In this document: piece by piece, positions 55,836 to 64,000 of the stretch
How the letters are laid out: the number at the start of each line of letters is the position of its first letter
How positions within the stretch are numbered: position 1 is the stretch's first letter
NCBI GenBank assembly: GCA_021781575.1
Contig: JAJXWP010000007.1
Span: 62,001 to 126,000 of the forward strand
Direction: 5' to 3'
Length of the DNA stretch: 64,000 nt
Source: Pseudomonadota bacterium
GTDB taxonomy: Bacteria; Pseudomonadota; Alphaproteobacteria; Rhodospirillales; Magnetospirillaceae
The notes under the pieces: generated by a model
What the model was told of the DNA's origin: nothing
The model's database searches: none
What the model saw: only the letters and a program-made list of their open reading frames with translations
Program-made: the position numbers and the translations under genes

Positions 55836-57488
55836 ATGAAATGGACCGCAACCATGAGCATCGGCATCGAAGCGATCGATGCCGACCATAAGAAGCTGTT
55901 CGACTTGTTGGACGAACTGGACGCTCTGCTAATTCGCAAGGCGAGCGGCGAAGAACTGGAAAACGTGCTCGAACGCCTGGTCGATTACACCGTCTATCAC
56001 TTCCGCCGCGAGGAAGCGCTGCTCGAAGGCAATGGCTATCCGGCCTGGCAGCAGCACAAGTCAAGCCACGACCGATTCGTCGCGCAGGCCGCCGACATTC
56101 TCCAGCGCTTCCGCGCCGGCCAGACGCAGGTGGTGAGCCGGGACATCGTGGAAGGCGTGCGGACATGGCTGGCCGACCATGTGACGAAGGACGACAGAGC
56201 CTACGAACCATTCCTCAGGCAGCGGTTCGGGGAGCTTCCGACCTTCTCGCCGCACTCCTTGGCGTTCGCCCCGGTGAGGGCGGTCGCCATTTCGGTGGCG
56301 ATCATGGCCGCACCGATCGCGATGGCGCTGTTTGCCGCGCCCGATGCCACCTTGGCGTCGATCGAAAGCCGGTTGCTGGTCGGCGAGGCGGCAGCCGCGG
56401 CGGTCGCCCTGGTCCTGACGACGATCATCGGCGGCGGCATGGTCAAGCCGGTCCGCGAACTGGTGATCGCCTTGAAGAGGCTCGCCGACAGCGACCTGGA
56501 TACCCGTATTCCGGGTGGGCGTCGGCGGGATCAGTTCGGCAAGCTGGCGGCGGCGCTGGAACTGGTGAAGCTCAATATCTGGGAAATTCGTCGCAGCACG
56601 GAAGAGGCGAAGCAGCAGGAACAGCGGGCAAGCCTTGTTCGCCGGCACGCTTTGCGCGGTGTGGCGACGACATTCCAGGATACGGTGCAGCAATTGCTGC
56701 CGAACATTGTGGCGACGATCAGAACGTTGCGCGAGCGCTCCGGCACCGTGTTCGAAGAGATCGGCGGAACCACCGACCAATGCAGCCAGGCCTGCTCGTT
56801 GTCGGAGGGTGTCGTCGACAGCATTACCGCCGCCGCGCAGTCGGCGCACGCGCTTTCGTCCTCCATCAATCAGGTCAAGAGCGGCGTCGATGAGGCCAGC
56901 GCCATTGCCGGGCAGGCTGTGGCGGCGGCCGAGCATGCCGGTCTTGCCATCACCACTTTGGCGGCGGAAACGGAGAAGATCGGCGACATCGTCAAGCTGA
57001 TCAACGATGTCGCGGCTCAAACCAATCTATTGGCGCTGAATGCGACCATCGAGGCGGCGCGGGCGGGTGAAGCCGGCAAGGGCTTCGCGGTGGTGGCCAA
57101 CGAGGTGAAGCATCTGGCCAGCCAGACGGCTCGGGCGACGGGCGATATCTCGGCGCAGATCGAGGCCATCCAGCAGGGGGCTACCGGCGTGGTCAAGGAG
57201 ATCGAAGAGATCAGGGCGATCATCACCCGCTTGAACGATATTTCCATCCACGCCGCCCAGGAAGTGGCTCGTCAGACGGTGGAGACCGAAGAGATCGCCA
57301 ACCGGGTCCAGCAGGCCGCCGACGGGACCACCGCGGGAGCCGGCCGGCTCGAGGCGGTGATGGCGTCGGCGACGACGGCGCGGGCCGCCAGCGAGGAACT
57401 TCGGGAGGCATCCCGCATCCTGGCGGAGCTGTCGGCACAGTTCCAGTCAGCCATCGATCATTTTGACGAGAACCTGCGGGCGGAGTAG
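55836..57488 (+). CDS. Bacteriohemerythrin-chemoreceptor fusion
   Basis: A 550-residue protein. The N-terminal hemerythrin domain (1-130) has all seven di-iron ligands (H18, H55, E59, H74, H78, H115, D120). Two hydrophobic segments (about 148-170 and 180-208) follow, then a HAMP domain and an MCP signalling domain with the conserved tip (about 393-425, [20 protein letters not shown]). The domain order puts the O2-binding head before the membrane segments. With no signal peptide it is probably cytoplasmic, which would sense intracellular O2 or NO. GGAGGGG precedes the ATG at 55836. It follows the c'-like cytochrome by 23 bp. Confidence 0.9.
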   Translation: MKWTATMSIGIEAIDADHKKLFDLLDELDALLIRKASGEELENVLERLVDYTVYHFRREEALLEGNGYPAWQQHKSSHDRFVAQAADILQRFRAGQTQVVSRDIVEGVRTWLADHVTKDDRAYEPFLRQRFGELPTFSPHSLAFAPVRAVAISVAIMAAPIAMALFAAPDATLASIESRLLVGEAAAAAVALVLTTIIGGGMVKPVRELVIALKRLADSDLDTRIPGGRRRDQFGKLAAALELVKLNIWEIRRSTEEAKQQEQRASLVRRHALRGVATTFQDTVQQLLPNIVATIRTLRERSGTVFEEIGGTTDQCSQACSLSEGVVDSITAAAQSAHALSSSINQVKSGVDEASAIAGQAVAAAEHAGLAITTLAAETEKIGDIVKLINDVAAQTNLLALNATIEAARAGEAGKGFAVVANEVKHLASQTARATGDISAQIEAIQQGATGVVKEIEEIRAIITRLNDISIHAAQEVARQTVETEEIANRVQQAADGTTAGAGRLEAVMASATTARAASEELREASRILAELSAQFQSAIDHFDENLRAE

Positions 57489-57551
57489 GCCGGCGGGTTG
57501 TCGTCGCTCGCATCAAGGTCTATGACTCGTAGGAAAACGGTCGGAGGCCCC

Positions 57552-58187
57552 ATGCGCGTTCCACCTCTGTTGACCTTAGTCCGCATTGTCCCTTGGCTTG
57601 TCTTCGCCTTGCCACCGCAGGCGATCGCCGATCCGGGCGCGGCATCCCCGGAGCACACCGTTGCGACGCCCGGCTCGGGCGGTGCAGACCATGCGCCGGC
57701 AACGAAATCGGCTCTGGTGGTGCCCGCCGCCCCCGGCGCGGCGTTGAACCGCCTTCGGCAGGCATTCTACGGAACCGTCGGGCGGGCGTCGGCACCCCGT
57801 CTGTGGATGCTGATCGACCCCGAGTGCAGCTTTTCCATGCGTGCCATGGCGGAACTGCAGCCGTTCATCTCCAGTGGCAAGGTGCAGCTGGCATTGGTTC
57901 CGCTGTCCAGGCTTGATCGGCATAATGACGGAGAGAGCACCGCCGACGCGCTCGCCATGTTGAGCCGGCCGCCTGAGCAGATGGTGGAGGCATGGCGGAC
58001 CGGCCATCTGGGTGGCCCGCACGATGCCGCCGCCGCCCGGCGCCTCAGCGCCAACGCCGCGGTGGCCGAAGCCATCCGGTTGCGTCGAACGCCGACATTC
58101 CTGTGGCGCCGCGCGGACGGCACGGAAGGACGGCTCGACGGTCTGCCGGCCGATATGCGGGCTCTGGTCGACTCGCTCGGGCGGTAA
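57552..58187 (+). CDS. Secreted thioredoxin-fold protein, DsbG/DsbC-like, with single Cys
   Basis: A 211-residue protein with a signal peptide (MRVPPLLTLVRIVPWLVFAL, then cleavage near AIADPG) and a DsbC/DsbG-like thioredoxin fold (LWMLIDPECSFSMRAM, later RRTPTFLWRRADG with the cis-Pro). The usual CxxC active site reads CSFS and no other Cys is present, so it cannot form a disulfide itself. It may be a monothiol or a non-redox binding protein. I chose the ATG at 57552 because GGAGG lies four bases upstream. Confidence 0.78.
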   Translation: MRVPPLLTLVRIVPWLVFALPPQAIADPGAASPEHTVATPGSGGADHAPATKSALVVPAAPGAALNRLRQAFYGTVGRASAPRLWMLIDPECSFSMRAMAELQPFISSGKVQLALVPLSRLDRHNDGESTADALAMLSRPPEQMVEAWRTGHLGGPHDAAAARRLSANAAVAEAIRLRRTPTFLWRRADGTEGRLDGLPADMRALVDSLGR

Positions 58188-58203
58188 AAGGCGTCGAAGC
58201 CGG

Positions 58204-58578
58204 TCAGCCGGTGGCGGACGGCATCATATTGGCGTTGAGATGCACCATGATCCACAGCGAGCCGATCACCACCAGGCCGACGATCATGACGCCGAAAGCG
58301 AGGGCCAGGACATTGTTGACGTTGTCCGGGCCGGTGGTGATATGGAGGAAAAACACCAGATGGACGCCCATCTGGGCGATGGCGAGCACGACAAGGCCGA
58401 TCGCCACTCCGGGTGCCCACAAGGCCGAGGTGGTCGCCGCCCAGAACGAGGTGGCGGTAAGGATCAATGACAGACCCAGGCCGATGAGGTAGGCCTGCAA
58501 GCCGGCCAGCGTCTCGTCGCGCCGGGCCTCCGGCGTGGTTTCGTCGCCGGGCGCGCGGTCGTGGGGGGTGATGTCCAT
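58204..58578 (-). CDS. cyoD: Cytochrome bo3-type ubiquinol oxidase subunit IV
   Basis: A 124-residue protein with three membrane helices (about 28-47, 52-75 and 88-112) and the conserved AQMGVHLVFFLHI. It is the small CyoD subunit that helps CuB insertion or stability. The ATG at 58578 overlaps the cyoC stop. It is the last gene of cyoABCD on the minus strand. Confidence 0.92.
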   Translation of the reverse strand: MDITPHDRAPGDETTPEARRDETLAGLQAYLIGLGLSLILTATSFWAATTSALWAPGVAIGLVVLAIAQMGVHLVFFLHITTGPDNVNNVLALAFGVMIVGLVVIGSLWIMVHLNANMMPSATG

Positions 58579-59207
58579 CAGCGGGCTCCCATCAGATAGA
58601 CGATCGAGAACAATGCGACCCAGATGATGTCGAGAGCGTGCCAGAACAGGCTGAAGCACAGCAGGCGGCGGTGTACGAACGCGGTGAATCCTTTGGTTGC
58701 CACTTGTGCCATCATCACGGTCAGCCAAATGAGCCCGATCGTCACATGCAGGCCATGGCAACCCACCAGAGTGAAAAAGCCGGACAGGAAGGCGCTGCGC
58801 TCCGGCGTGGCGCCTTCGGCGATCATCGCGGCGAATTCGCGGATTTCCAGCGTGAGGAAGGCGGCTCCCAGCAGGAAGGTGATGGCGCCGCCGAGATAGG
58901 TGGCGGCGCGGTGGCCGATATTGACCGCGAGGGACATCAAGCCGCAGGTGAAGGTCGACAGCAGAAGGCAGGCAGTTTCGACCGCCACCGTCGACAGATG
59001 GAAGAGCTGGGCCCCGCCGGGGCCGCCCGCGGTCGCCTGGACGAGCACCGAATAGGTGGCGAAGATCGCCGAAAACATGACGATGTCGCTCAACAGAAAG
59101 ATCCAGAAGCCGTAACTGACGACGATGCGCTTCGGCGCGGGCCCATCCATGCTGGGGCCGGGCGGTACGCCGTGACCGCCGTGGGAAATGGTGAGGGCCG
59201 TCGTCAT
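58578..59207 (-). CDS. cyoC: Cytochrome bo3-type ubiquinol oxidase subunit III
   Basis: A 209-residue subunit III with five membrane helices ([53 protein letters not shown]). It overlaps cyoD and cyoB by 1 and 4 bp respectively. Confidence 0.93.
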   Translation of the reverse strand: MTTALTISHGGHGVPPGPSMDGPAPKRIVVSYGFWIFLLSDIVMFSAIFATYSVLVQATAGGPGGAQLFHLSTVAVETACLLLSTFTCGLMSLAVNIGHRAATYLGGAITFLLGAAFLTLEIREFAAMIAEGATPERSAFLSGFFTLVGCHGLHVTIGLIWLTVMMAQVATKGFTAFVHRRLLCFSLFWHALDIIWVALFSIVYLMGAR

Positions 59208-61186
59208 CGCAGCAGCCCCGCCGGATGCGCTTCATAGAAGCTGGCAACCTGCTCGGCCGGGATTTCCATCTCGGCGACGTCACGCCAGGCGAAGACCAGT
59301 GTGGTGGCGAAAGCCCCGGCAAGGCCAAGGCCGACCATCCACCAGATGTGCCAGATCAGCGCGAAGCCGGTAACAACGGCGAAGAACGCGGTGATGAAGC
59401 CGGTCGGGCTGTTCTTCGGCATCTCGATCGGGCCATAGGCAGCCGGCTGAGCCGGCTGGCCCTCGCCTTCGCGGGCCAGTTGTTTCATGTGCCAGAACGC
59501 GTCTTCTCCTTCGACCTGCGGCAGGCTGGGGAAATTCCACATGGGCGGCGGCGACGGGGTGGCCCATTCCAGGGTGCGGCCATTCCACGGGTCACCGGTG
59601 GTGTCGCGGCGGCGGTCACGGGTGCGGATCGACACCACCAATTGGATGATGATGCAGGCGATGCCACAAAGAATGACCAGCGCGCCGACCGCCGCCACCT
59701 GCAGCCAGGGCTGCCAGCCGAGATCCTGGTAATGCTGCATACGCCGCGGCATCCCTTCCAGCCCCAGCCAATAGAGCGGCATGAAGGCCAGGTAGAAGCC
59801 GATCAGCCAGCACCAGAAGCTGGCCTTCCCCCAGCCTTCATCGAGAGTGAAGCCGAAGGCCTTTGGGAACCAGTAATTGTAGCCGGCGAAGGCGCCGAAC
59901 AGCACGCCGGCGATGATCACGTTGTGGAAATGGGCGACCAGGAAGACGGTGTCGTGGACGATGAAATCGATGGGCGGTATGGCCAGAAGAACGCCTGTGG
60001 CGCCCCCGATGGCAAAGGTGATCATGAAGCCGATGGTCCATAGGGTCGGCACGGTGAGGCGCAGCCGCCCGCGGTACATGGTGAACAGCCAGTTGAATAT
60101 CTTCACGCCGGTCGGCACGGCGATGATCATCGATATGATGCCGAATACACTATTGACGTCGGCACCCGCGCCCATGGTGAAGAAGTGATGCAGCCAAACC
60201 ATGAAGGACAGGATGCAGATCGCCAAGGTCGCGGCGACCATGGAACGGTAGCCGAACAGCGGCTTGCCGGAGAAGGTGGCGACGACTTCGGAGAACACGC
60301 CGAACGGCGGCAGGATCAGGATGTAGACCTCGGGGTGCCCCCACACCCAGAACAGGTCGACATACATCATCATGTTGCCGCCGTGCCCGACGGTGAAGAA
60401 GTGGAAGCCGAGATAGCGGTCGAGCAGCAGCATGGCGAATGCCGCGGTCAGCACGGGAAAGGCGGCGATAATCAGCAGGTTGGAGGCCAGCGCCGTCCAG
60501 CAGAACATGGGCATGCGCATATAGCTCATTCCCGGAGCCCGCAGCTTGAGGATGGTGGTGACCAGGTTGACGCCGCCGAGAAGCGTGCCGACGCCGGAGA
60601 TCTGCAGCGCCCACAGGTAATAGTCGACGCCGACATCGGGAGAGAAGCGCAGTTCGGACAACGGCGGGTAGGCAAACCAGCCGGTGCGCGCGAAATTGCC
60701 GATCACCAGGGAGATGTTGACCAGCAGCGCGCCCGAGGCCGCCAGCCACAGGCTGACGGAATTCAGGGTGGGGAAGGCGACGTCACGCACCCCCAGTTGC
60801 AGCGGGACGGCGAAGTTCATCAGTCCGACGATGAACGGCATGGCCACGAAGAAGATCATGATCGTCCCATGGGCCGAGAACACCTGGTCATAATGCTCGG
60901 GCGGCAGATACCCTTGCGCGCCTCCGGCGGCGAAAGCCTGCTGCGCGCGCATCATGATGGCGTCGGTGAAGCCGCGCAGCAGCATCACCATGGCCAGGAG
61001 GCAGTACATGACGCCGATGCGCTTGTGATCGACCGACGTCAGCCACTCACGCCACAGATAGGGCCAGTGCCCTTTCACCGTGATGCCGATGAGGATGCCG
61101 CCGATGGAGAGAATCATCAGGCCCGAGGCAATCATGTCGATCGGCTCGTGGGTCGGGATGGCGCTCCAGCTGAGCTTGCCGAGCAT
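59204..61186 (-). CDS. cyoB: Cytochrome bo3-type ubiquinol oxidase subunit I, A1 type
   Basis: A 660-residue haem-copper oxidase core with the extra N- and C-terminal helices of CyoB. Motifs are [27 protein letters not shown] (A1-class Glu and the His-Tyr pair), LHHFF and [10 protein letters not shown]. It reduces O2 with quinol and pumps protons. The ATG at 61186 is chosen because GGAGG lies nine bases upstream; further upstream frame is antisense to cyoA. It starts 4 bp after the cyoA stop. Confidence 0.94.
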   Translation of the reverse strand: MLGKLSWSAIPTHEPIDMIASGLMILSIGGILIGITVKGHWPYLWREWLTSVDHKRIGVMYCLLAMVMLLRGFTDAIMMRAQQAFAAGGAQGYLPPEHYDQVFSAHGTIMIFFVAMPFIVGLMNFAVPLQLGVRDVAFPTLNSVSLWLAASGALLVNISLVIGNFARTGWFAYPPLSELRFSPDVGVDYYLWALQISGVGTLLGGVNLVTTILKLRAPGMSYMRMPMFCWTALASNLLIIAAFPVLTAAFAMLLLDRYLGFHFFTVGHGGNMMMYVDLFWVWGHPEVYILILPPFGVFSEVVATFSGKPLFGYRSMVAATLAICILSFMVWLHHFFTMGAGADVNSVFGIISMIIAVPTGVKIFNWLFTMYRGRLRLTVPTLWTIGFMITFAIGGATGVLLAIPPIDFIVHDTVFLVAHFHNVIIAGVLFGAFAGYNYWFPKAFGFTLDEGWGKASFWCWLIGFYLAFMPLYWLGLEGMPRRMQHYQDLGWQPWLQVAAVGALVILCGIACIIIQLVVSIRTRDRRRDTTGDPWNGRTLEWATPSPPPMWNFPSLPQVEGEDAFWHMKQLAREGEGQPAQPAAYGPIEMPKNSPTGFITAFFAVVTGFALIWHIWWMVGLGLAGAFATTLVFAWRDVAEMEIPAEQVASFYEAHPAGLLR

Positions 61187-61190
61187 CAGG

Positions 61191-62087
61191 TCATTCCTCC
61201 TTCGGCGCGCCAGTGCGCTCCGCATGGGTGGGGCCGGCGGGTGGGGTTTGGGGGCGCAGAATCGCATCGAACAGGCCCGGGCTGACCGCGCCGTAGGTGT
61301 AGGGGGCCACTGCCTGGCTTGGCTTGGCGAGTTCGGCATAGCTGGCGGCATCGAGCGTCGGGCCGCGGCCGCGAATGGCGGCGACGGCCTGGGCGAACTT
61401 ATCGGGGGCCAGGGCTTCGATGGTGAATGCCATGGCGGCGAATCCGTCGCCGCTGAAATTGGTGGAATAGCCCGTGTAGATGCCCGGCCGGTCGGCCTCT
61501 AGATGGAGCCGCGTCTCCATATGCGGCATGACGGCGATCTGGCTGCCCAACTGCGCCACCAGGAAGGCATTCATGACGCCCGACGCGGTCAGTTGGAGAC
61601 TCAACGGTGTTCCCACCGGAACCACCACCCGGTTGACGCCGGCGATTCCCAAATCGGGCAGGATGAACAGCCATTTCCAATCGAGCGATACCACCTGGAT
61701 CCGGAGCGGCTTGGCCGCGCCGCCGATCGGCTTGTAGGGATCGAGGTCATGCGAGCCGATCCACCCGATGCCGCCGAGCAGGAGAATTGTCATCGCCGGG
61801 ATCGACCAGACGACCATTTCGATCCGGCCCGAGTACTGGAAATCCGGCAGGTACTTGGCAGATTTGTGGGTGGCGCGGTACCACCAGGCGAAGGCCAGGG
61901 TGGCGGCGATGGTCGGAACGATGATCGCCAGCATGATGCCGAGCGAATCATAGAGGATGGACAGCTCAGCCGATGCCACCGGCCCAGCGGGATGGAACAG
62001 TCCCTCCGCGCAGCCGCCGAGCGGCGTAGTGACAAACAATGCAACGGCGACCAGCGAGCAAAGCCGAATAGGGCGGGCTGACGCCAT
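61191..62087 (-). CDS. cyoA: Cytochrome bo3-type ubiquinol oxidase subunit II
   Basis: A 298-residue lipoprotein subunit II. The signal ends in lipobox LGGC (about Cys26), followed by two membrane helices and a cupredoxin domain. The CuA ligands are absent, as expected for a quinol oxidase (no CxxxC; instead [12 protein letters not shown]). GGAGG lies six bases before the ATG at 62087. It is the first gene of cyoABCD. Upstream are an EcfG-like element (62146-62170) and an FNR/Dnr-like palindrome (62235-62248). Confidence 0.93.
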   Translation of the reverse strand: MASARPIRLCSLVAVALFVTTPLGGCAEGLFHPAGPVASAELSILYDSLGIMLAIIVPTIAATLAFAWWYRATHKSAKYLPDFQYSGRIEMVVWSIPAMTILLLGGIGWIGSHDLDPYKPIGGAAKPLRIQVVSLDWKWLFILPDLGIAGVNRVVVPVGTPLSLQLTASGVMNAFLVAQLGSQIAVMPHMETRLHLEADRPGIYTGYSTNFSGDGFAAMAFTIEALAPDKFAQAVAAIRGRGPTLDAASYAELAKPSQAVAPYTYGAVSPGLFDAILRPQTPPAGPTHAERTGAPKEE

Positions 62088-62145
62088 GGGATCCTCCAAC
62101 TGTCCCCGCCCCATTGGCGCGGATCGGCTACCGTCCAATCTGGGA

Positions 62146-62170
62146 AACCCGGCGCACGCCCTATCGTTCC
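62146..62170 (-). promoter_or_regulatory. EcfG-like promoter candidate (GGAAC-N16-GGTT) for cyoABCD
   Basis: On the minus strand GGAAC at 62170-62166 and GGTT at 62149-62146 are 16 bases apart, with one -10 mismatch. It ends 58 bases before the cyoA ATG. A respiratory operon is an unexpected target, so this is the weakest of the EcfG-like sites. Confidence 0.3.
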
Positions 62171-62234
62171 CGCCCCACCGCCGCCGCCAGCCGGCTATCA
62201 TCCCACGTCCCATGTCGGCAATCAGGTTGGCCGC

Positions 62235-62248
62235 TTGACCAAGCTCAA
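62235..62248. promoter_or_regulatory. FNR/Dnr-like palindrome between cyoA and the DUF2249 gene
   Basis: TTGACCAAGCTCAA has TTGA-N6-TCAA symmetry. Its centre is at 62241.5. A class II FNR-type promoter would then start near 62283, and TTTACT at 62271-62276 is a fair -10 element for it (four of six bases match TATAAT). This points to activation of the DUF2249 gene, with possible effect on the divergent cyoABCD operon. Confidence 0.6.
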
Positions 62249-62332
62249 CAAAAGTATCCGAGGTATTTGCTTTACTACTGGCCGTGTCCCGCGCCGATTT
62301 CCGGCGCTGGCCGACGAGAGGAAACAGATACG

Positions 62333-62614
62333 ATGACTGAAATCCTGCTAGACGCCCGAGAGATCCAGCCGAGAGAACGGCATCCCCGGATTTTCTCAAC
62401 CTTTGACCAATTGCCGGTCGGAGGCTCGTTCATACTCGCCAACGACCATGATCCGCGGCCCCTCTACTACCAGTTCGACGTCGAGCGGCAAGGCGCCTTC
62501 AACTGGGCCTATCTGGAGGAGGGGCCGGAACTCTGGCGCGTGCGCATCACCAAGGTGGCCGACGCCGCGGCCACGCCCGTCGACGGCTGTTGTGGTGGAG
62601 GGTGCGGGGACTGA
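62333..62614 (+). CDS. DUF2249 protein with Cys-rich C-terminus
   Basis: A 93-residue protein of the DUF2249 family. It begins ILLDAREIQPRERHPRIFSTFDQLP and contains NDHDPRPLYYQFD and YLEEGPELWRVRITK. The C-terminus ends in GCCGGGCGD, three Cys that could hold a metal or cluster. Members often lie beside hemerythrin and ric genes and are linked to nitrosative stress or denitrification. The ATG at 62333 follows GAGAGGAAA. An FNR/Dnr-like site about 90 bases upstream supports NO or low-oxygen control. Confidence 0.85.
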   Translation: MTEILLDAREIQPRERHPRIFSTFDQLPVGGSFILANDHDPRPLYYQFDVERQGAFNWAYLEEGPELWRVRITKVADAAATPVDGCCGGGCGD

Positions 62615-63132
62615 CCTTCTATGTGAAGCCTCCAACCCTGAGGCAGCGAACGGATCGGCCGGGGTCTCGAGGCCCATGGCCCTCCGAGGAACTGCAGGCT
62701 GGCGGTGGCCACGTCGAGCCGTGCCCAACGGGCGCTTGACCAGCCACCGCTGTGGCCGGCCGCGCAGCCCGGACTTTCGGCGGGGCAAAGCCTATCGCCT
62801 TTGGCGCGCATGAGGGGCGCCGCCGATCCGCATCGGAGGTTGGATTACGGTTGACTGCGAATGCAAATTAGACGAATCTAAAGTAACGTTTGTCTTGCTC
62901 CTGAACGATGGGGTTTTGCGGGTGGCAATTTCGACCCGTAGTAGCGTGATCTGATGACATGATATACGTAAGCTATGTGTTGTATATGATGCGGCGTCGT
63001 AAAGCTGTCGTTGCAGCATGTAAAATATGTTGAAACACGCAATAAGATGTGTTGTTCATGGGTGGGCCGGCGTTGGCCGCCGCGGGAAGCCCGCCCCTGT
63101 CGCGCCGTTCGAAGATCTGTGTTGAGGCTCCG
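62615..63132. promoter_or_regulatory. 518-bp gap upstream of fpr with an A+T-rich dyad
   Basis: No reading frame here looks conserved. The first 200 bp are G+C-rich and featureless. From about 62850 to 63060 the DNA turns clearly A+T-rich and includes an imperfect dyad: CATGATATAC at 62958-62967 and GTATATGATG at 62982-62991 (nine of ten bases pair, 14-base spacer). This is a candidate operator for the reductase gene. Hexamers such as TAAAAT (63021-63026) resemble -10 elements, but I found no matching -35. Confidence 0.45.
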
Positions 63133-63906
63133 ATGTCGAATATTCTGGAAGAGACCGTATTGGGAACCCATCACTGGACCGATAAGCTGTTCACCCTGAA
63201 GGTGACCCGCAATCCGGGCTTCCGCTTCGAAAGCGGACAGTTCGCCATGATCGGCCTCGAGGTTAACGGCAAGCCGCTGATGCGGGCCTATAGCATGGTC
63301 AACGCGAGCTACGAGGATCACCTGGAATTTCTCTCGATCAAGGTGCCGAACGGGCCGTTGACTTCGCGCCTCCAACATGTCCGGCCCGGCGACAAGATTC
63401 TGGTCAACCGCAAGACCACCGGCACCTTGATTGCCGACAATCTGCTGCCCGGCAAGCGCCTCTACCTGCTGAGCACGGGAACCGGACTCGCCCCGTTCCT
63501 CAGCATCCTCAAGGATCCGGTGATCTACGAGCGGTTTGACCGCATCGTGCTGGTGCACGGCTGCCGCCATGTGGCGGATCTGGTCTACGAAGACTTCATT
63601 CGGCAGGAGTTGCCGCAGAACGAGTTCTTCGGCGATTTCGTCCAGGAAAAGCTGACCTACTATCCCACTGTGACCCGCGAGGCATTCACCAATCAAGGCC
63701 GTATCACCAGCCTGATCCAGACCGGAAAGCTGTTCGAGGACTTGGGTGTTCCAGCCTTGGACCGGGCAGAAGACAGGGTGATGATTTGCGGTGGGCCGGA
63801 GATGATGACCGAGTTGTCTGATTATTTATCCGGAATCGGTTTCGAACAGGGCAGCAATGCGGGGCCCGGACATTTTGTCATTGAGAAGGCATTTGCCGAA
63901 AAATGA
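63133..63906 (+). CDS. fpr: Ferredoxin-NADP(+) reductase
   Basis: A 257-residue flavoprotein of the bacterial FNR type. The FAD motif RAYSMVNAS, the STGTGLAPFLSIL nucleotide-binding loop and the CGGPEMM segment are intact, and the C-terminus ends VIEKAFAEK as in subclass I bacterial enzymes. It exchanges electrons between NADPH and ferredoxin or flavodoxin, supporting iron-sulfur assembly and oxidative-stress defence. The ATG at 63133 matches the usual N-terminus. It follows a long A+T-rich regulatory gap and ends before a hairpin terminator. Confidence 0.94.
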   Translation: MSNILEETVLGTHHWTDKLFTLKVTRNPGFRFESGQFAMIGLEVNGKPLMRAYSMVNASYEDHLEFLSIKVPNGPLTSRLQHVRPGDKILVNRKTTGTLIADNLLPGKRLYLLSTGTGLAPFLSILKDPVIYERFDRIVLVHGCRHVADLVYEDFIRQELPQNEFFGDFVQEKLTYYPTVTREAFTNQGRITSLIQTGKLFEDLGVPALDRAEDRVMICGGPEMMTELSDYLSGIGFEQGSNAGPGHFVIEKAFAEK

Positions 63907-63914
63907 CCCCAGCG

Positions 63915-63944
63915 GGGGCGGCGTCGAAGCCGCCCCGTCTTCCC
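63915..63944 (+). terminator. Terminator-like hairpin after fpr
   Basis: GGGGCGGC at 63915-63922 pairs perfectly with GCCGCCCC at 63929-63936 around GTCGAA, and is followed by a short pyrimidine run (GTCTTCCC). It begins eight bases after the fpr stop codon. The strong stem and pyrimidine tail fit an intrinsic terminator, although the tail has few T residues. Confidence 0.65.
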
Positions 63945-64000
63945 GCGCGGGGCACTCGAGACGCCCGCCGCGCGCTACCGCCCAACTGTCCGCCTACGCT

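Noticed and set aside
62509-62811. Minus-strand open frame over the DUF2249 end and the following gap
   Set aside because: No ribosome binding site, no domain, and it overlaps the Cys-rich end of a supported gene in antisense.

Overview
The window is high-GC, densely packed bacterial chromosome. The gene families and the promoter type suggest an alphaproteobacterium, probably a Rhodospirillales relative of the Magnetospirillum kind. Supporting this are several intergenic GGAAC-N16/17-nGTT elements, which resemble the EcfG (alphaproteobacterial general stress response) promoter, plus many chemoreceptor-type proteins and a CyoABCD quinol oxidase. The placement is inference; no rRNA or tRNA gene is present to fix it.

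Region 1 (1-10.6 kb) is one co-directional signalling operon. It encodes a membrane protein with a CheZ-like motif, a stand-alone receiver, and a stressosome set (RsbR, RsbS, two RsbT-type kinases, RsbX). Two large output proteins follow: a PAS-GGDEF-EAL protein and a hybrid histidine kinase. Both begin with the same RsbU-N-like RsbT-binding domain. A chemoreceptor-like membrane protein and a decayed chemoreceptor pseudogene close the region. No sigma factor, anti-sigma factor or RsbU phosphatase is present, so this looks like a stressosome wired to c-di-GMP and phosphorelay output.

Region 2 (10.6-18.6 kb) is catabolic: a family III CoA-transferase and glutaryl-CoA dehydrogenase, a divergent LysR regulator, and a complete branched-chain-amino-acid-type ABC importer.

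Region 3 (18.6-41.5 kb) looks like a stress and envelope island. It holds an unrecognised Pro-rich small protein, an RND pump with its adaptor, a cold-shock protein, and a five-gene minus-strand operon (TPP enzyme, enolase-superfamily enzyme, GlcD-GlcF-like fusion, DUF4396 membrane protein, CBS protein). AsmA, an AI-2E/PerM-type protein, PqiABC, a SYLF protein and a GH15 glycosidase follow. At least five transcription units here carry EcfG-like promoters, three of them perfect matches.

Region 4 (41.6-53.3 kb) is a full respiratory chain segment: alternative complex III (actABCDEF), a small membrane protein, a SCO copper chaperone, and a caa3 oxidase whose subunit I has the A2-type YSHPxVY motif. 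The genes overlap and are probably co-transcribed.

Region 5 (53.3-64 kb) combines an SDR enzyme, NO/iron-sulfur repair functions (Ric, a c'-like cytochrome, a DUF2249 protein), a hemerythrin-chemoreceptor fusion, a thioredoxin-fold protein, the cyoABCD quinol oxidase (A1 type) and a ferredoxin-NADP reductase. Two near-identical FNR/Dnr-like palindromes (TTGAC-N4-CTCAA) sit in the two divergent intergenic regions here. They suggest one oxygen- or NO-responsive regulator for the nitrosative-stress genes and perhaps the quinol oxidase.
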